Source of the DNA: Bacillus pumilus
Lineage (GTDB): Bacteria > Bacillota > Bacilli > Bacillales > Bacillaceae
Assembly: GCF_038738535.1 (NCBI RefSeq)
Contig: NZ_CP046128.1
Location: forward strand, 930,001-994,000
Reading direction: 5' to 3'
DNA length: 64,000 nt
This document shows positions 27,225 to 35,769 of the stretch, one piece after another; position 1 is the first letter of the stretch; the number at the start of each line of letters is the position of its first letter. The position numbers were made by a program, and so were the translations under genes. The notes beneath the pieces were generated by a model that saw nothing but the letters and a program-made list of their open reading frames with translations, did not search any database and was not told where the DNA came from.

Positions 27225-27842
27225 TCAGTAGGCAATGCCGACGCGTTGATGTACAAATTCCTTCGAATTTAACTGCTGATATAAAAAGTGTGCGGTATCT
27301 TCAACTGAAATTTTCTTTCCATCTATAGGGAGAAAATCTTTTTCATAGCGATATGACCGTGTCACATCTCCATCTGGTAAATAGGTTGGACAAATAATGG
27401 TCCAATCTAGATCAGTCGATTGAAGGATTTCAAACGCTTTGGCATGCTCTTTAGCTGCTCGGGAAGTAGTCCGCCTTGATTCATTTGTTTCAAAACGGTA
27501 AAGTTCCGGCTGCTGCCTTGCCTTTAAAATACCTGCCGTACCAATTGTAATAATTCTTGAAGTATTTGATTGCTTCATGGCTTGTACGATATGCTCCATT
27601 GAAACAGATAATGTATCATCACCATCTGTTGATAGACAGCTCACAACAATATCTGCTCCTTTGATCGTCTCAAGCACATCTTCTCGATTTCTTGAATTGC
27701 CGGTGACTTGAAACATACCCGCAAGCATTTCTTCTCGGTTTGTCCGAATCAATGAACGAACTATGTAACGATCATCTACTTGAACGAAACGAAGAAATGC
27801 TTGTCCTACACGTCCATGAGCACCGAAAAGAGCTATTTTCAT
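27225..27842 (-). CDS. yheG: NAD(P)-binding SDR-like protein YheG
   Basis: Atypical short-chain dehydrogenase (NmrA/SDR_a5 type): MKIALFGAHGRVGQAFLRF carries the GXXGXXG dinucleotide loop; VVSCLSTDGDD, IITIGTAGI and WTIICPTYLPDGDVTRSYR follow. 205 residues, cytosolic. The open frame starts further upstream, but ATG 27842 follows GGAGGG. Substrate unknown. Confidence 0.82.
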   Translation of the reverse strand: MKIALFGAHGRVGQAFLRFVQVDDRYIVRSLIRTNREEMLAGMFQVTGNSRNREDVLETIKGADIVVSCLSTDGDDTLSVSMEHIVQAMKQSNTSRIITIGTAGILKARQQPELYRFETNESRRTTSRAAKEHAKAFEILQSTDLDWTIICPTYLPDGDVTRSYRYEKDFLPIDGKKISVEDTAHFLYQQLNSKEFVHQRVGIAY

Positions 27843-27899
27843 CTGTTCGATCCCTCCACTACATACTATAAGTGAAAAGAACCCAAAATGGTACAACTT

Positions 27900-28016
27900 T
27901 TATGTGATGCTTTTTTTATAAAGGTGAAAGGACCGAATACTATGAGCATATTCATATAATAGAGAGATCCCTACAAATTGTAGAAGTTCAAAGTTCATAC
28001 CGGAAATAATGTCCAT
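27900..28016 (-). CDS. yheF: Small hypothetical protein at the yheF position
   Basis: A 38-residue peptide (MDIISGMNFELLQFVGISLL at the start) with AAAGGAG ten bases before ATG 28016. It sits between yheG and sspB, where B. subtilis has the 41-residue yheF. No motif; weakly amphipathic. The assignment rests on position and size. Confidence 0.55.
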   Translation of the reverse strand: MDIISGMNFELLQFVGISLLYEYAHSIRSFHLYKKSIT

Positions 28017-28086
28017 GAAGATCCGCTCCTTTCTACTACATGATATGAGCTGGAAAGGAGATTGGTGAGGGATAAAAATAAAAAAA

Positions 28087-28112
28087 GAAGACACCTTAAG
28101 AGAGGTGCCTTC
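28087..28112 (-). terminator. Terminator of sspB
   Basis: GAAGACACCT/AGGTGCCTTC with one mismatch, followed on the minus strand by a run of seven Ts. Confidence 0.82.
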
Positions 28113-28130
28113 TATGATCCAAATATGAAA

Positions 28131-28334
28131 TTAAGCTTGTGTTCCACCCATGTGTTGTTGAGCGTAAGATACAAGACGCTTAGTGATTTCTCCACCAACT
28201 GATCCGTTAGCGCGAGATGTTGTTTCTGCACCAAGGTTTACACCGAATTCAGAAGCGATTTCGTACTTCATTTGGTCGATTGCTTGCTCTGCTCCAGGAA
28301 CTAGTAATTGATTTGAACTATTAGAATTTGCCAT
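28131..28334 (-). CDS. sspB: Alpha/beta-type small acid-soluble spore protein
   Basis: A 67-residue SASP that coats spore DNA in the A-like form and protects it from UV. Both family blocks are present: [11 protein letters not shown] with the GPR protease site (Glu-Phe), and [23 protein letters not shown] follows AAAGGAG. It has a long leader with a tRNA-like fold and a SigG-like promoter (separate entries), consistent with forespore expression. Confidence 0.95.
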   Translation of the reverse strand: MANSNSSNQLLVPGAEQAIDQMKYEIASEFGVNLGAETTSRANGSVGGEITKRLVSYAQQHMGGTQA

Positions 28335-28369
28335 GATGTGAATCTCCTTTTTGTATATGATTTGGTTTT

Positions 28370-28434
28370 TGGTTGGGTTTGCTGGAATCGCACCAGCGAA
28401 ATGAGCAAGTCATTTGCCACTTGGCGAAACCCAA
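28370..28434 (-). other. tRNA-like cloverleaf in the sspB leader
   Basis: Read on the minus strand: an 8-bp closing stem TTGGGTTT/AAACCCAA; a 3-bp arm GCC-AAGT-GGC; a 6-bp arm AAATGA-CTTGC-TCATTT; a 5-bp arm with seven-base loop GCTGG-TGCGATT-CCAGC; then CCA. Linkers are 1, 0, 1 and 0 bases, as in a cloverleaf, and the last arm resembles a T-arm (T54, C56, G57, A58 present). The D-arm is short and lacks GG, so it is not a normal tRNA. Confidence 0.45.
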
Positions 28435-28458
28435 TGCAGTAACTTGCTTTGTACTAAG

Positions 28459-28487
28459 TATTATGGTGATTTCTGAAAAAAACATAC
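28459..28487 (-). promoter_or_regulatory. SigG-type promoter of sspB
   Basis: GTATG (28487-28483) and CATAATA (28465-28459), 17 bases apart, fit forespore sigma-G consensus. Transcription would begin about 118 bases before sspB, so the tRNA-like fold is inside the leader. Confidence 0.6.
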
Positions 28488-28521
28488 GAGAAAAGAACAT
28501 GGTAAATGTTGTTCAACATGC

Positions 28522-28553
28522 AAAAAAACCATCACTCAATCATGAGTGATGGT
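28522..28553 (-). terminator. Terminator of the msmX-like gene
   Basis: CCATCACTCA-ATCA-TGAGTGATGG perfect stem with seven Ts following on the minus strand. Confidence 0.9.
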
Positions 28554-28568
28554 GCTGCATGTATCTCT

Positions 28569-29675
28569 TTATTCAGCGGAGCGAATGCGGAGCTCCGTAT
28601 CCGAGTCAAAGAAGTGGGCTTTGTTCATATCGATGGCAAGAGGTATAGACTGTCCAGCCTGAACATCGGTACGAGAATCAACACGAGCAATAAACGATTG
28701 ACCATCGAGAGAAGAGTAAAGCATCGTTTCTGCTCCCATTAATTCAGCAACTTCTACGTTGGCATCGATCTTTGTGCCCTCAGATGCCTCTATAAACACG
28801 GGTTCATCATGAAAATCTTCTGGTCTGATACCAAGGATGATATCTTTTCCGATATAACCTTGGCTGCGTAATATCTTCATCTTTCCTTCTGGTACACGAA
28901 TATGCGTTTTTCCAACTGCAATGGCACCGTCAGAGAGCTTTCCTGTGAAAAAATTCATCGCAGGAGAGCCAATGAATCCACCTACAAATACATTCTCTGG
29001 ATTTTCATATACATCCTTCGGCGCTCCAACCTGCTGAATAAAGCCATCTTTCATCACAACAAGGCGAGTAGCCATTGTCATAGCTTCAGTCTGATCATGT
29101 GTGACATAGATAAATGTCGTTTGCAGACGCTGATGAAGCTTAGATATTTCAGCACGCATCTGAACGCGAAGTTTTGCATCTAAATTAGAAAGCGGCTCAT
29201 CCAAAAGAAAGACCTTTGCATCACGCACAATTGCTCTCCCAAGTGCAACACGTTGTCTTTGACCGCCAGACAGAGCTTTTGGTTTTCTGTCTAAATATTG
29301 CTCAAGCCCCAATATTTTCGCAGCATTTCGAACCCGCTCATCAATTTCTGTTTTCGGGAACTTCCGCAGCTTTAATCCAAAAGCCATATTATCGTATACA
29401 TTCATGTGAGGGTACAAAGCATAGTTTTGGAAAACCATTGCGATATCCCGGTCTTTTGGTGCTACATCATTCATCCGTTTTCCGTCTAACAGAAAATCCC
29501 CTTGTGAAATCTCTTCAAGTCCTGCAATCATGCGAAGGGTTGTTGATTTTCCGCACCCAGATGGACCAACAAACACGATAAATTCTTTATCTTCTATATG
29601 TAGATTAAAGTTGTCTACTGCTGTTACCTTGTTATCATACACTTTATAAATTTGATTGAGCATCATTTCAGCCAT
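28569..29675 (-). CDS. msmX: Sugar ABC transporter ATPase, MsmX/UgpC type
   Basis: Cytosolic ATPase that powers carbohydrate importers. Walker A is VGPSGCGKSTT, the signature LSGGQRQRVALGRA, Walker B VFLLDEPLSNLDAKLR, and a C-terminal regulatory TOBE/MalK-like domain follows from about 235. 368 residues. ATG 29675 is spaced from GGGGAGG. No permease or binding protein is adjacent, as for the shared ATPase MsmX of B. subtilis, which maps elsewhere in that genome. A cre-like site and promoter sit upstream. It could be a paralogue rather than the orthologue of MsmX. Confidence 0.85.
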   Translation of the reverse strand: MAEMMLNQIYKVYDNKVTAVDNFNLHIEDKEFIVFVGPSGCGKSTTLRMIAGLEEISQGDFLLDGKRMNDVAPKDRDIAMVFQNYALYPHMNVYDNMAFGLKLRKFPKTEIDERVRNAAKILGLEQYLDRKPKALSGGQRQRVALGRAIVRDAKVFLLDEPLSNLDAKLRVQMRAEISKLHQRLQTTFIYVTHDQTEAMTMATRLVVMKDGFIQQVGAPKDVYENPENVFVGGFIGSPAMNFFTGKLSDGAIAVGKTHIRVPEGKMKILRSQGYIGKDIILGIRPEDFHDEPVFIEASEGTKIDANVEVAELMGAETMLYSSLDGQSFIARVDSRTDVQAGQSIPLAIDMNKAHFFDSDTELRIRSAE

Positions 29676-29701
29676 AGATGATAACCTCCCCATCCTCTTA
29701 T

Positions 29702-29754
29702 TGAAAACGCTTTACTTGTAAATAAAGTGTATAAAATGGGGAAGCGTCTGTAAA
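29702..29754 (-). promoter_or_regulatory. Promoter and cre-like site of the msmX-like gene
   Basis: TTTACA (29754-29749) and TACACT (29731-29726), 17 apart, read on the minus strand. Just downstream of the expected start lies TGAAAACGCTTTAC (29702-29715), which has the AAACGCTTT core of CcpA sites. This predicts glucose repression. Confidence 0.6.
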
Positions 29755-29814
29755 TGGACAACGTGCACAACATCTCATTTTCACTTTTGGGCAGGATGCT
29801 CATGTCATTGATTG

Positions 29815-30690
29815 TTATGAAAGGTCGAGAAGATTCATCATAAAATAAACAGCAGATGCTTCTGGAAAATGCCGTATATCGATTCCTGTGCGCTCAATAA
29901 ATTTATCGATTCGATATTGAAGGCTGTTTCTGTGAACATATAAAGCTTTTGCTGCCTTGGATGCATTTAAGTTACATTGCATATAGGTCATGAGGGTGCG
30001 GTAAACGTCCCGATCAAGGACCGCCTCTTTAAAAGCATCTGAAATAGCATGAGAGAGCGCGGATTCATCATAACGCATGAGTGATGGCAGACATTGATAA
30101 AATGTGGAAATCCCTGATCTAAGCTTGCCTCGCTGCACATGGTCCAAGAAAAGTTTCTGTTCATTTAACAATTTCTTTTGTAAATGTCCATTTGGCAAAT
30201 GGAGCTGTCCTTGTAAAAAGACTGAGTCTGTTAAAAAGTCACTTGTAATGGCTAGAGACAAATCATTTAGCAGATCTAATTGACTATTTTCGGATGTAGC
30301 GTTTGTTTGAATCAGCATCGCTGTATCAGCGCCTGTCCAAATGAAATGAGCATGTTCGAGGCTGTGAACCACAGCCTCTTTTATTTGCTGCCTTTGTTCT
30401 GCTTGATGGGACATTTTAAAATAATATACACGGACGGGGTGCTGAACAGTTAGTGGTTTGTTATCAAAAAGATAGCTGTACCATTTTTGTTCATCCTCAG
30501 TCTGCTTTGTATGAGAAAGATCAATTGGTGTAAGGAAAGTATTGAGAAGAAGTGTTTCTCTCGCTGTAAGCTCTGATTTGTCTACTCCAAATAATTCGCC
30601 TTCGTCTGTTTGATACCAAAGAATTTGATGGTCATTTGTAGGTGAACTGATGATATGCTCTCCGTAAACAAGCTTTAATTTTTCTAACAT
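29815..30690 (-). CDS. PucR/CdaR-type transcriptional regulator
   Basis: A 291-residue protein with the C-terminal PucR-type helix-turn-helix (about 235-285): LNASKAAKALYVHRNSLQYR then IDKFIERTGIDIRHF. The N-terminal two thirds has no recognised sensor motif; HFIWTGADTAMLIQTNATSE suggests a GGDEF-like CdaR fold (inference). ATG follows AAGGAG. It is directly upstream of the msmX-like gene on the same strand, so it may control that gene or carbohydrate uptake. Not part of this locus in B. subtilis 168 as I recall it. Confidence 0.75.
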   Translation of the reverse strand: MLEKLKLVYGEHIISSPTNDHQILWYQTDEGELFGVDKSELTARETLLLNTFLTPIDLSHTKQTEDEQKWYSYLFDNKPLTVQHPVRVYYFKMSHQAEQRQQIKEAVVHSLEHAHFIWTGADTAMLIQTNATSENSQLDLLNDLSLAITSDFLTDSVFLQGQLHLPNGHLQKKLLNEQKLFLDHVQRGKLRSGISTFYQCLPSLMRYDESALSHAISDAFKEAVLDRDVYRTLMTYMQCNLNASKAAKALYVHRNSLQYRIDKFIERTGIDIRHFPEASAVYFMMNLLDLS

Positions 30691-30710
30691 GGCGAAGCTC
30701 CTTAAACAGT

Positions 30711-30920
30711 TTAATCATAGACATGGAATAGCATTAATTCGTGGATTTCTTCTTTTAAGGTTGGTTCGACTTCATGAGGTGGAAGCTGGGAGCCCCATTC
30801 AATATCACCTGTTTTGTGGTAGATGCCTTCGTAGTGCGCACCATTGTGAAAAAAGGATATTTTCCAGCCTGGCAACTGTGCTTTCTTAAAGAGAGGTTTC
30901 CATTGAAAATGAGAAATCAT
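30711..30920 (-). CDS. yheE: Conserved hypothetical protein YheE
   Basis: A 69-residue soluble protein beginning MISHFQWKPLFKKAQLPGWK and rich in aromatic residues. AGGAGG lies ten bases before ATG. Same position as the 72-residue yheE of B. subtilis (YheE/DUF5342 family). Function unknown. Confidence 0.75.
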   Translation of the reverse strand: MISHFQWKPLFKKAQLPGWKISFFHNGAHYEGIYHKTGDIEWGSQLPPHEVEPTLKEEIHELMLFHVYD

Positions 30921-31075
30921 ATCATCATTGCCTCCTTGCTTTTATTGATGAAACAATAAATAAACACGACAATACGGAAACAACCTTGAACTTGATTTTA
31001 TTGTATCTCATCTGATGAAAAGAGCATAGGAAAAGCATAGATTTCATAACACCATCAATTTAAAACGAAAAACAG

Positions 31076-32434
31076 TTAGTAGACGTTCGTGTGGTCTGTA
31101 GTTGTTGAGGTCGTTTGTGAAAGATAAGATGCATAATCCATGATTCTTTTCCCAATCAGTCTTTCTGAGTTTCGCAATGAAACCTGCTGGAAAATCTCGC
31201 GGCCAGGGCGAGAATTGGCTTCAAACATCCAGATAGCTCCTGTCTGATCAATGCCTAAATCAAAACCGATTTCACCAATATGGCCGGACATTTTTTCATC
31301 TATCACCTGACTAAGCGTGATGGCAGTATAAGAAAGCTGCTCTAAAGTTTTCAAACGCTTCTTCTTTTCTGGAAAAACATCATAAAGTGTTTTTACTAAG
31401 CCACCATGTAAATGGTGAGTCGTTACTGTGTGATTGCCAGAGACTTTTGCTGCTGCTGCCGTGACTGTCCAATGGCCGTACTTATTTTTATTCGTATGAA
31501 CTCTGAAATCCATTGGTTGATTGTCTATTTGAAGAAGTGCAATGCCTTGTTGAGCCATAAAGTCTTGAATTGCGTGATCTTTCCGGTGCTTGGTCACGAA
31601 ATGCTCTATTGAGTCATATGGAACAGCGCTTCCGTGATTTGAGCATACAGTGATTCCATGAGCCGTCTTCTTTAATTGATAAATACCGTCGCCGTGACTT
31701 CCATTCGATGGTTTTAAGTATATGACCTGATGTAGATGGAGGAGTGTTTCTATTTTATTTAGAGCGTCCACCGGATCCAATTGTATGGAATGTGGAAGAA
31801 AAGGACATGTTTTTTCATCTGTTAACAGTTGTTCATGAATATCCCATTTATTAAAAAAATAAGGGTTGAACCAAGGAATATCATAGTCTTGTGTGAGTTT
31901 ACGCTTTGTTTCTTGAATGAATGCCGACTGAGCAGCCTTTCTATTTGGAAGACGGTCGTAAATGACTGACGGCAGAGGCATCTGTTTTTTAACCCATGTT
32001 TGCTGTTGGTGCAACAATCCTTCTACTATTCCTTTATCCCAATCAATAGAATGTGTACCAAAAAGGTAGGCAAATCCAGCATGCTGCCTGAAAGAGTGCA
32101 GCAGTTTGATTAAAAAGTCTGATCTCGTTCCTAGTGGCTGCGCGCTTTGCCCAAAACCTGCTGTGAAAATGCCAAGCAGCGGCCCTATAAACAGTGTATG
32201 ATCAACGGCGATCACATCAGCTTTTGATTGATAAGGAATTAGTAAATTTCTATATAGATTTTCTGATAATAAAATTTTATTTGGATGTTGATGATAGGAA
32301 ACGGTGAAGTCATCTACTAAACGGGATCCTAAAGCAAGAGAATAGATCGCATCCTGCTGTTTAAAATGGGCGGGAAGATGAACTGTTTTTTCACTTGTGA
32401 GATGAGGGGCGATGATGAAGCGATTTTTGTTCAT
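31076..32434 (-). CDS. yheD: ATP-grasp spore-coat-associated protein YheD
   Basis: YheC/YheD-family ATP-grasp protein of 452 residues. The ATP-grasp region shows VIYLKPSNGSHGDGIYQLKK (nucleotide-binding lysine and Gly-rich loop), DFRVHTNKNKYGHW and FDLGIDQTGAIWMFEANSRP (metal-binding Glu-Asn). B. subtilis YheD is a sporulation protein around the forespore. ATG 32434 follows AAGGAGG and lies 44 bases inside yheC, so the pair is translationally linked. Confidence 0.85.
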   Translation of the reverse strand: MNKNRFIIAPHLTSEKTVHLPAHFKQQDAIYSLALGSRLVDDFTVSYHQHPNKILLSENLYRNLLIPYQSKADVIAVDHTLFIGPLLGIFTAGFGQSAQPLGTRSDFLIKLLHSFRQHAGFAYLFGTHSIDWDKGIVEGLLHQQQTWVKKQMPLPSVIYDRLPNRKAAQSAFIQETKRKLTQDYDIPWFNPYFFNKWDIHEQLLTDEKTCPFLPHSIQLDPVDALNKIETLLHLHQVIYLKPSNGSHGDGIYQLKKTAHGITVCSNHGSAVPYDSIEHFVTKHRKDHAIQDFMAQQGIALLQIDNQPMDFRVHTNKNKYGHWTVTAAAAKVSGNHTVTTHHLHGGLVKTLYDVFPEKKKRLKTLEQLSYTAITLSQVIDEKMSGHIGEIGFDLGIDQTGAIWMFEANSRPGREIFQQVSLRNSERLIGKRIMDYASYLSQTTSTTTDHTNVY

Positions 32435-33494
32435 AAGAAACCTCCTTCGGTTGAGACGCCATCGATTGAGCATGTGCAAGAATGGTACGAATCAATTGAT
32501 CTTCCTTGTCAGGATAAGCTTTTAAAAAAACGGATCGCCCTGGCTTTGATCTTATATTTGATATGAAAAGCCTACCTTCACTTGTATGGAGTAAGTCTAC
32601 AGCGAATTCAAAGCAAGGGGAGAAGGTTTTATCTATATATGCTGGGAGAGATGCTTGAATGGATGCAATATCATCTAAAAGAAGCTCTTTGATGTGCGGC
32701 TGCAATGTGTTTAGATAGTGATCAAAGCCTATCATGGGAGCTGATTTTTGTGTAATGTTTAAATGACTATTTTCTGTAGGTGATTTTGTGTGAATCCCTA
32801 TGCGATTCCATTGATTTTGTGAATCTTTCATAAGGAAAATCCTTATTTCATTGAATAAAAAGTCTTTTTGATCACTCGTCTGAAAAAATTGAAGGAAATA
32901 TCGGCCAACGTACTTTTTACACCAGCGCTCTATATCTGATGGACGCGAAAATGTGATGACTTGCTCGGGACTTAGCTGAACAGTGAAAGTGTTGTCTTTT
33001 AAGAAAATGAAGTAAGTAGATGCTGCATGCTGTTGAGAGAGCGGCTGCATTTTACAATAACCGTCTTTTCTTACCATGTTGAGAAGGTCTGATGGCTCTT
33101 TTAATAATGAGCAGACAGGTAAATATGGCTGTAAAGAAGGGAGGAGACGGAGCTGCTCGAATAGCATCATTTTATTTGAAATACCTGTATTCAAAAAATC
33201 TGTTTTCGGATACTTTTTCAGCCATTCCATGATTGGTTTTGCTTTTTTAGATTGTGCGTCATGCTTGTAAAGGCATCGATCGTAAATCAAGTCAGGAATC
33301 TCAAATTCTGCTGCGGCAAATCCTTGACCATTCGTATAAGTTTGACCTTGTATCAAATTTGAAGCCGGCTTTAAATCAAATGGTGTAAAACGAACAACCT
33401 TTAAACCATAAGAAGGGGCAGCTTTGGCTAACCCACGAGTGAATGCCTCTTCATACTTTGAAGAAAGGGTCACAATACCTAATGTTGATGTCAT
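32391..33494 (-). CDS. yheC: ATP-grasp spore-coat-associated protein YheC
   Basis: Paralogue of YheD, 367 residues, with the same family layout: an N-terminal YheC/D domain (DLIYDRCLYKH) and a C-terminal ATP-grasp-like domain (DFLFNEIRIFLMKDSQ, FEFAVDLLHTSEGRLFISNI). The Gly-rich loop is poorly conserved (MVRKDGYCKMQPLSQQ), so nucleotide binding is less certain than in YheD. ATG 33494 follows AAGGTG. Probably spore-related, as in B. subtilis. Confidence 0.82.
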   Translation of the reverse strand: MTSTLGIVTLSSKYEEAFTRGLAKAAPSYGLKVVRFTPFDLKPASNLIQGQTYTNGQGFAAAEFEIPDLIYDRCLYKHDAQSKKAKPIMEWLKKYPKTDFLNTGISNKMMLFEQLRLLPSLQPYLPVCSLLKEPSDLLNMVRKDGYCKMQPLSQQHAASTYFIFLKDNTFTVQLSPEQVITFSRPSDIERWCKKYVGRYFLQFFQTSDQKDFLFNEIRIFLMKDSQNQWNRIGIHTKSPTENSHLNITQKSAPMIGFDHYLNTLQPHIKELLLDDIASIQASLPAYIDKTFSPCFEFAVDLLHTSEGRLFISNIRSKPGRSVFLKAYPDKEDQLIRTILAHAQSMASQPKEVSYEQKSLHHRPSSHK

Positions 33495-33699
33495 TAAAAA
33501 ACACCTTCTTTTCAACTTCTTTTTTTACCAGCACAAAAACACTTTTTCATGATTTTACATAAAGATTGCGCTCCTTTATCATTACGACAGATCGATTGAT
33601 CATATGTCTAGCAACATGCTTCATTTGCTTGGGGACTTGACAACAACTATAATACGTATAGATTAAACCAATAAACATCGGGTGTTGTTTGAAAGGTAG

Positions 33700-34842
33700 A
33701 TGACGACTTTGAATATATTCACAACGTTTATCTTTATGATTGTTATAGGCGCAGTCATAGGAGCAGCGACAAACCATCTTGCAATTAAAATGCTTTTTCG
33801 GCCTTATAAGCCATACTATTTATTTGGGAAACAGCTTCCATTTACACCAGGGCTCATTCCTAAAAGAAGAGATGAAGTAGCCAAGCAGGTTGGTGTCATG
33901 GTTATGGAGCATTTGCTCACGCCAGAAGGAATTCAAAAGCGATTTGAATCATCGGAGGCAAAGCAGGAGATCTTGCATACAGTCCATCGATATATTGACA
34001 AAGGCGCTGAAATGGAGATAACAGTGCTATCTTTGCTTGAAAGATTCGGCGTATCACAGGCTGACGTCAAAGCAGATGAATGGATCCATCAGTGGTCTGA
34101 TCAAAAGCTCAATTCACTGCTTGAAAAATATAATGAGCAAACTTTATCTGAATTGCTTCCGCTAGATGTGGAAAACAAAATATCTTCAAAAATTCCAGAT
34201 GCAGCAGATTATATTTTAAAGAGAGGGATTCATTATTTTGAAAGCGAGGAAGGTAAAGCAAGACTTGGCAATATGATTGATGATTTCTTAAAGGAACGAG
34301 GCATGCTTGGCAGTATGGTTCAAATGTTTCTAGGGAATTCAAGCTTAATTGATCGGGTACATCCTGAAATCATCAAATTTTTAAGAAACGCAGAAACAAA
34401 AAGATTTTTATCAGATTTGCTTGTTCAAGAATGGGACAAGGTGAAGCAGTTTTCTCTTCAGGAGCTAGATGAAAAATGGAATGTGAAGGAGCTTGCTTAT
34501 AGTGTGAAAAAGCAATTGCTTTCACACTTCTCTACAAAGCTGATATTAGACAAGCCAGTTGGATATTATGTCAGTGCAGTAGCGCTTGATCTCAAAACAC
34601 ACTTTGCACCAGTGCTTGTCGACAAGGGGATTAAAGCAGCATCGAATGCTTTAGAGGGACTGCTCGCAAAGCTCAAATTTGAAGATATCATTCGTGAGCA
34701 GATTGAACATTTTCCGCTTAAAAAAATGGAGGAGCTTGTGATTAGCATTTCCAACAATGAACTTAAAATGATCACGTTTTTAGGCGGTTTTTTAGGCGGA
34801 TTAATCGGCGCAATTCAAGCAATCTTTGTCACGCTATTTTAA
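33700..34842 (+). CDS. yheB: DUF445 membrane protein YheB
   Basis: A 380-residue DUF445 protein. A hydrophobic N-terminal helix is followed by the hallmark [20 protein letters not shown] and [18 protein letters not shown], a long amphipathic helical middle, and a Gly-rich C-terminal membrane segment ([20 protein letters not shown]). Likely membrane bound with a cytosolic or intermembrane helical bundle. Function unknown; associated with sporulation in B. subtilis by homology. Confidence 0.88.
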   Translation: MTTLNIFTTFIFMIVIGAVIGAATNHLAIKMLFRPYKPYYLFGKQLPFTPGLIPKRRDEVAKQVGVMVMEHLLTPEGIQKRFESSEAKQEILHTVHRYIDKGAEMEITVLSLLERFGVSQADVKADEWIHQWSDQKLNSLLEKYNEQTLSELLPLDVENKISSKIPDAADYILKRGIHYFESEEGKARLGNMIDDFLKERGMLGSMVQMFLGNSSLIDRVHPEIIKFLRNAETKRFLSDLLVQEWDKVKQFSLQELDEKWNVKELAYSVKKQLLSHFSTKLILDKPVGYYVSAVALDLKTHFAPVLVDKGIKAASNALEGLLAKLKFEDIIREQIEHFPLKKMEELVISISNNELKMITFLGGFLGGLIGAIQAIFVTLF

Positions 34843-34963
34843 GACAAGCTAGAGAAATTTTGATGAATTCATTGTATATATGTGAAACGAAAGCCATAGT
34901 TTGTTATAGTGGAGTGGTGTCCGCCGATCATATCGGTGATAACGGATAGAAAGGAGACATAAC

Positions 34964-35320
34964 ATGTCTGTAAATGTTTATGATGTTGCATATGACCTTG
35001 AAAAAGCTCTGCGTCATAGCGAAGAATATTCAACTTTAAAAAATCTTTATGATGAGGTAAACGCGGATGAGTCCTCTAAAAGAATGTTCGAGAACTTCCG
35101 GGACATTCAAGTAAACCTTCAACAAAAACAAATGACTGGTCAAGAGATCACACAAGAAGAAGTGGAGCAAGCTCAAAAAACAGTGGCACTTGTTCAACAG
35201 CACGATAAAATCTCTCAGTTGATGGAAGCAGAACAACGTGTGAGTGTTCTCATCGGAGAATTAAATAAAGTGATCATGAAGCCTCTTGAAGAGCTTTATG
35301 GGAATCCAGAAGAAAATTAA
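34964..35320 (+). CDS. yheA: YlbF/YmcA-family protein YheA
   Basis: A 118-residue all-helical protein of the YlbF/YmcA/YheA family; relatives YlbF, YmcA and YaaT act with RNase Y and in developmental control. Typical content is ALRHSEEYSTLKNLYDEVNA and MFENFRDIQVNLQQKQMTGQ. ATG follows AAAGGAG. It has its own strong terminator. Confidence 0.88.
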   Translation: MSVNVYDVAYDLEKALRHSEEYSTLKNLYDEVNADESSKRMFENFRDIQVNLQQKQMTGQEITQEEVEQAQKTVALVQQHDKISQLMEAEQRVSVLIGELNKVIMKPLEELYGNPEEN

Positions 35321-35322
35321 TG

Positions 35323-35352
35323 AAAAGGGCGATGATATTCGCCCTTTTTTTA
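35323..35352 (+). terminator. Terminator of yheA
   Basis: AAAAGGGC/GCCCTTTT with a ten-base loop followed by TTT. Confidence 0.88.
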
Positions 35353-35388
35353 TTTCACATGTTCCCTGTCCAACTTTTCAAAAAAAGG

Positions 35389-35661
35389 TTGTCGAAGCTC
35401 ATAAATTCTGCGATAATACTTATATTGAAAGTGCTTTCAAATGAGCGCTCTCATGGGACAATTGGGTGCGTTTCACTTGGGATTTAAGGCGATTAGCCAA
35501 ACGAGAGAGAAGCGCTTCTGGGAGAAACGCAAAGCATAAGGGGATCTGATATAAGCAATGCTTTGGTGTGTGAAAGATAAGGGGATCATGGGGAGCTTCA
35601 TCACCTCATTGTGACGCATCCAAACCATACATAAAAAAAAGCCTAGGGGTAGGCTTTTTTT
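35389..35661 (+). ncRNA. Candidate small RNA / peptide unit with CcpA-like palindrome
   Basis: TTGTCG (35389-35394) and GATAAT (35412-35417), 17 apart, predict a start near 35424. The palindrome TTGAAAG-TG-CTTTCAA (35425-35440) begins there and resembles a cre site. The transcript would run about 235 bases to AGCCTA/TAGGCT and TTTTTTT (35637-35661). It contains two copies of ATAAGGGGATC (about 35537 and 35577). No normal gene lies here. A 32-codon frame is listed separately. Confidence 0.5.
35441..35539 (+). CDS. Possible small peptide in the 35.4-kb unit
   Basis: ATG 35441 opens a 32-residue basic frame (MSALMGQLGAFHLGFKAISQ, then TREKRFWEKRKA) just after the palindrome. It would start about 17 bases into the transcript without a visible Shine-Dalgarno. 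It may be near-leaderless or spurious. No homologue recognised. Confidence 0.25.
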   Translation: MSALMGQLGAFHLGFKAISQTREKRFWEKRKA

Positions 35662-35769
35662 ATTTGCAAAAGATTCATAACACAGGGCTCTTTTAACTGC
35701 ATGTTCTAAAGCACCAAGCTAGGGCATATCCTCATCGTAAGTACAGTCATCAAGAAGGGGGATGCCTCA

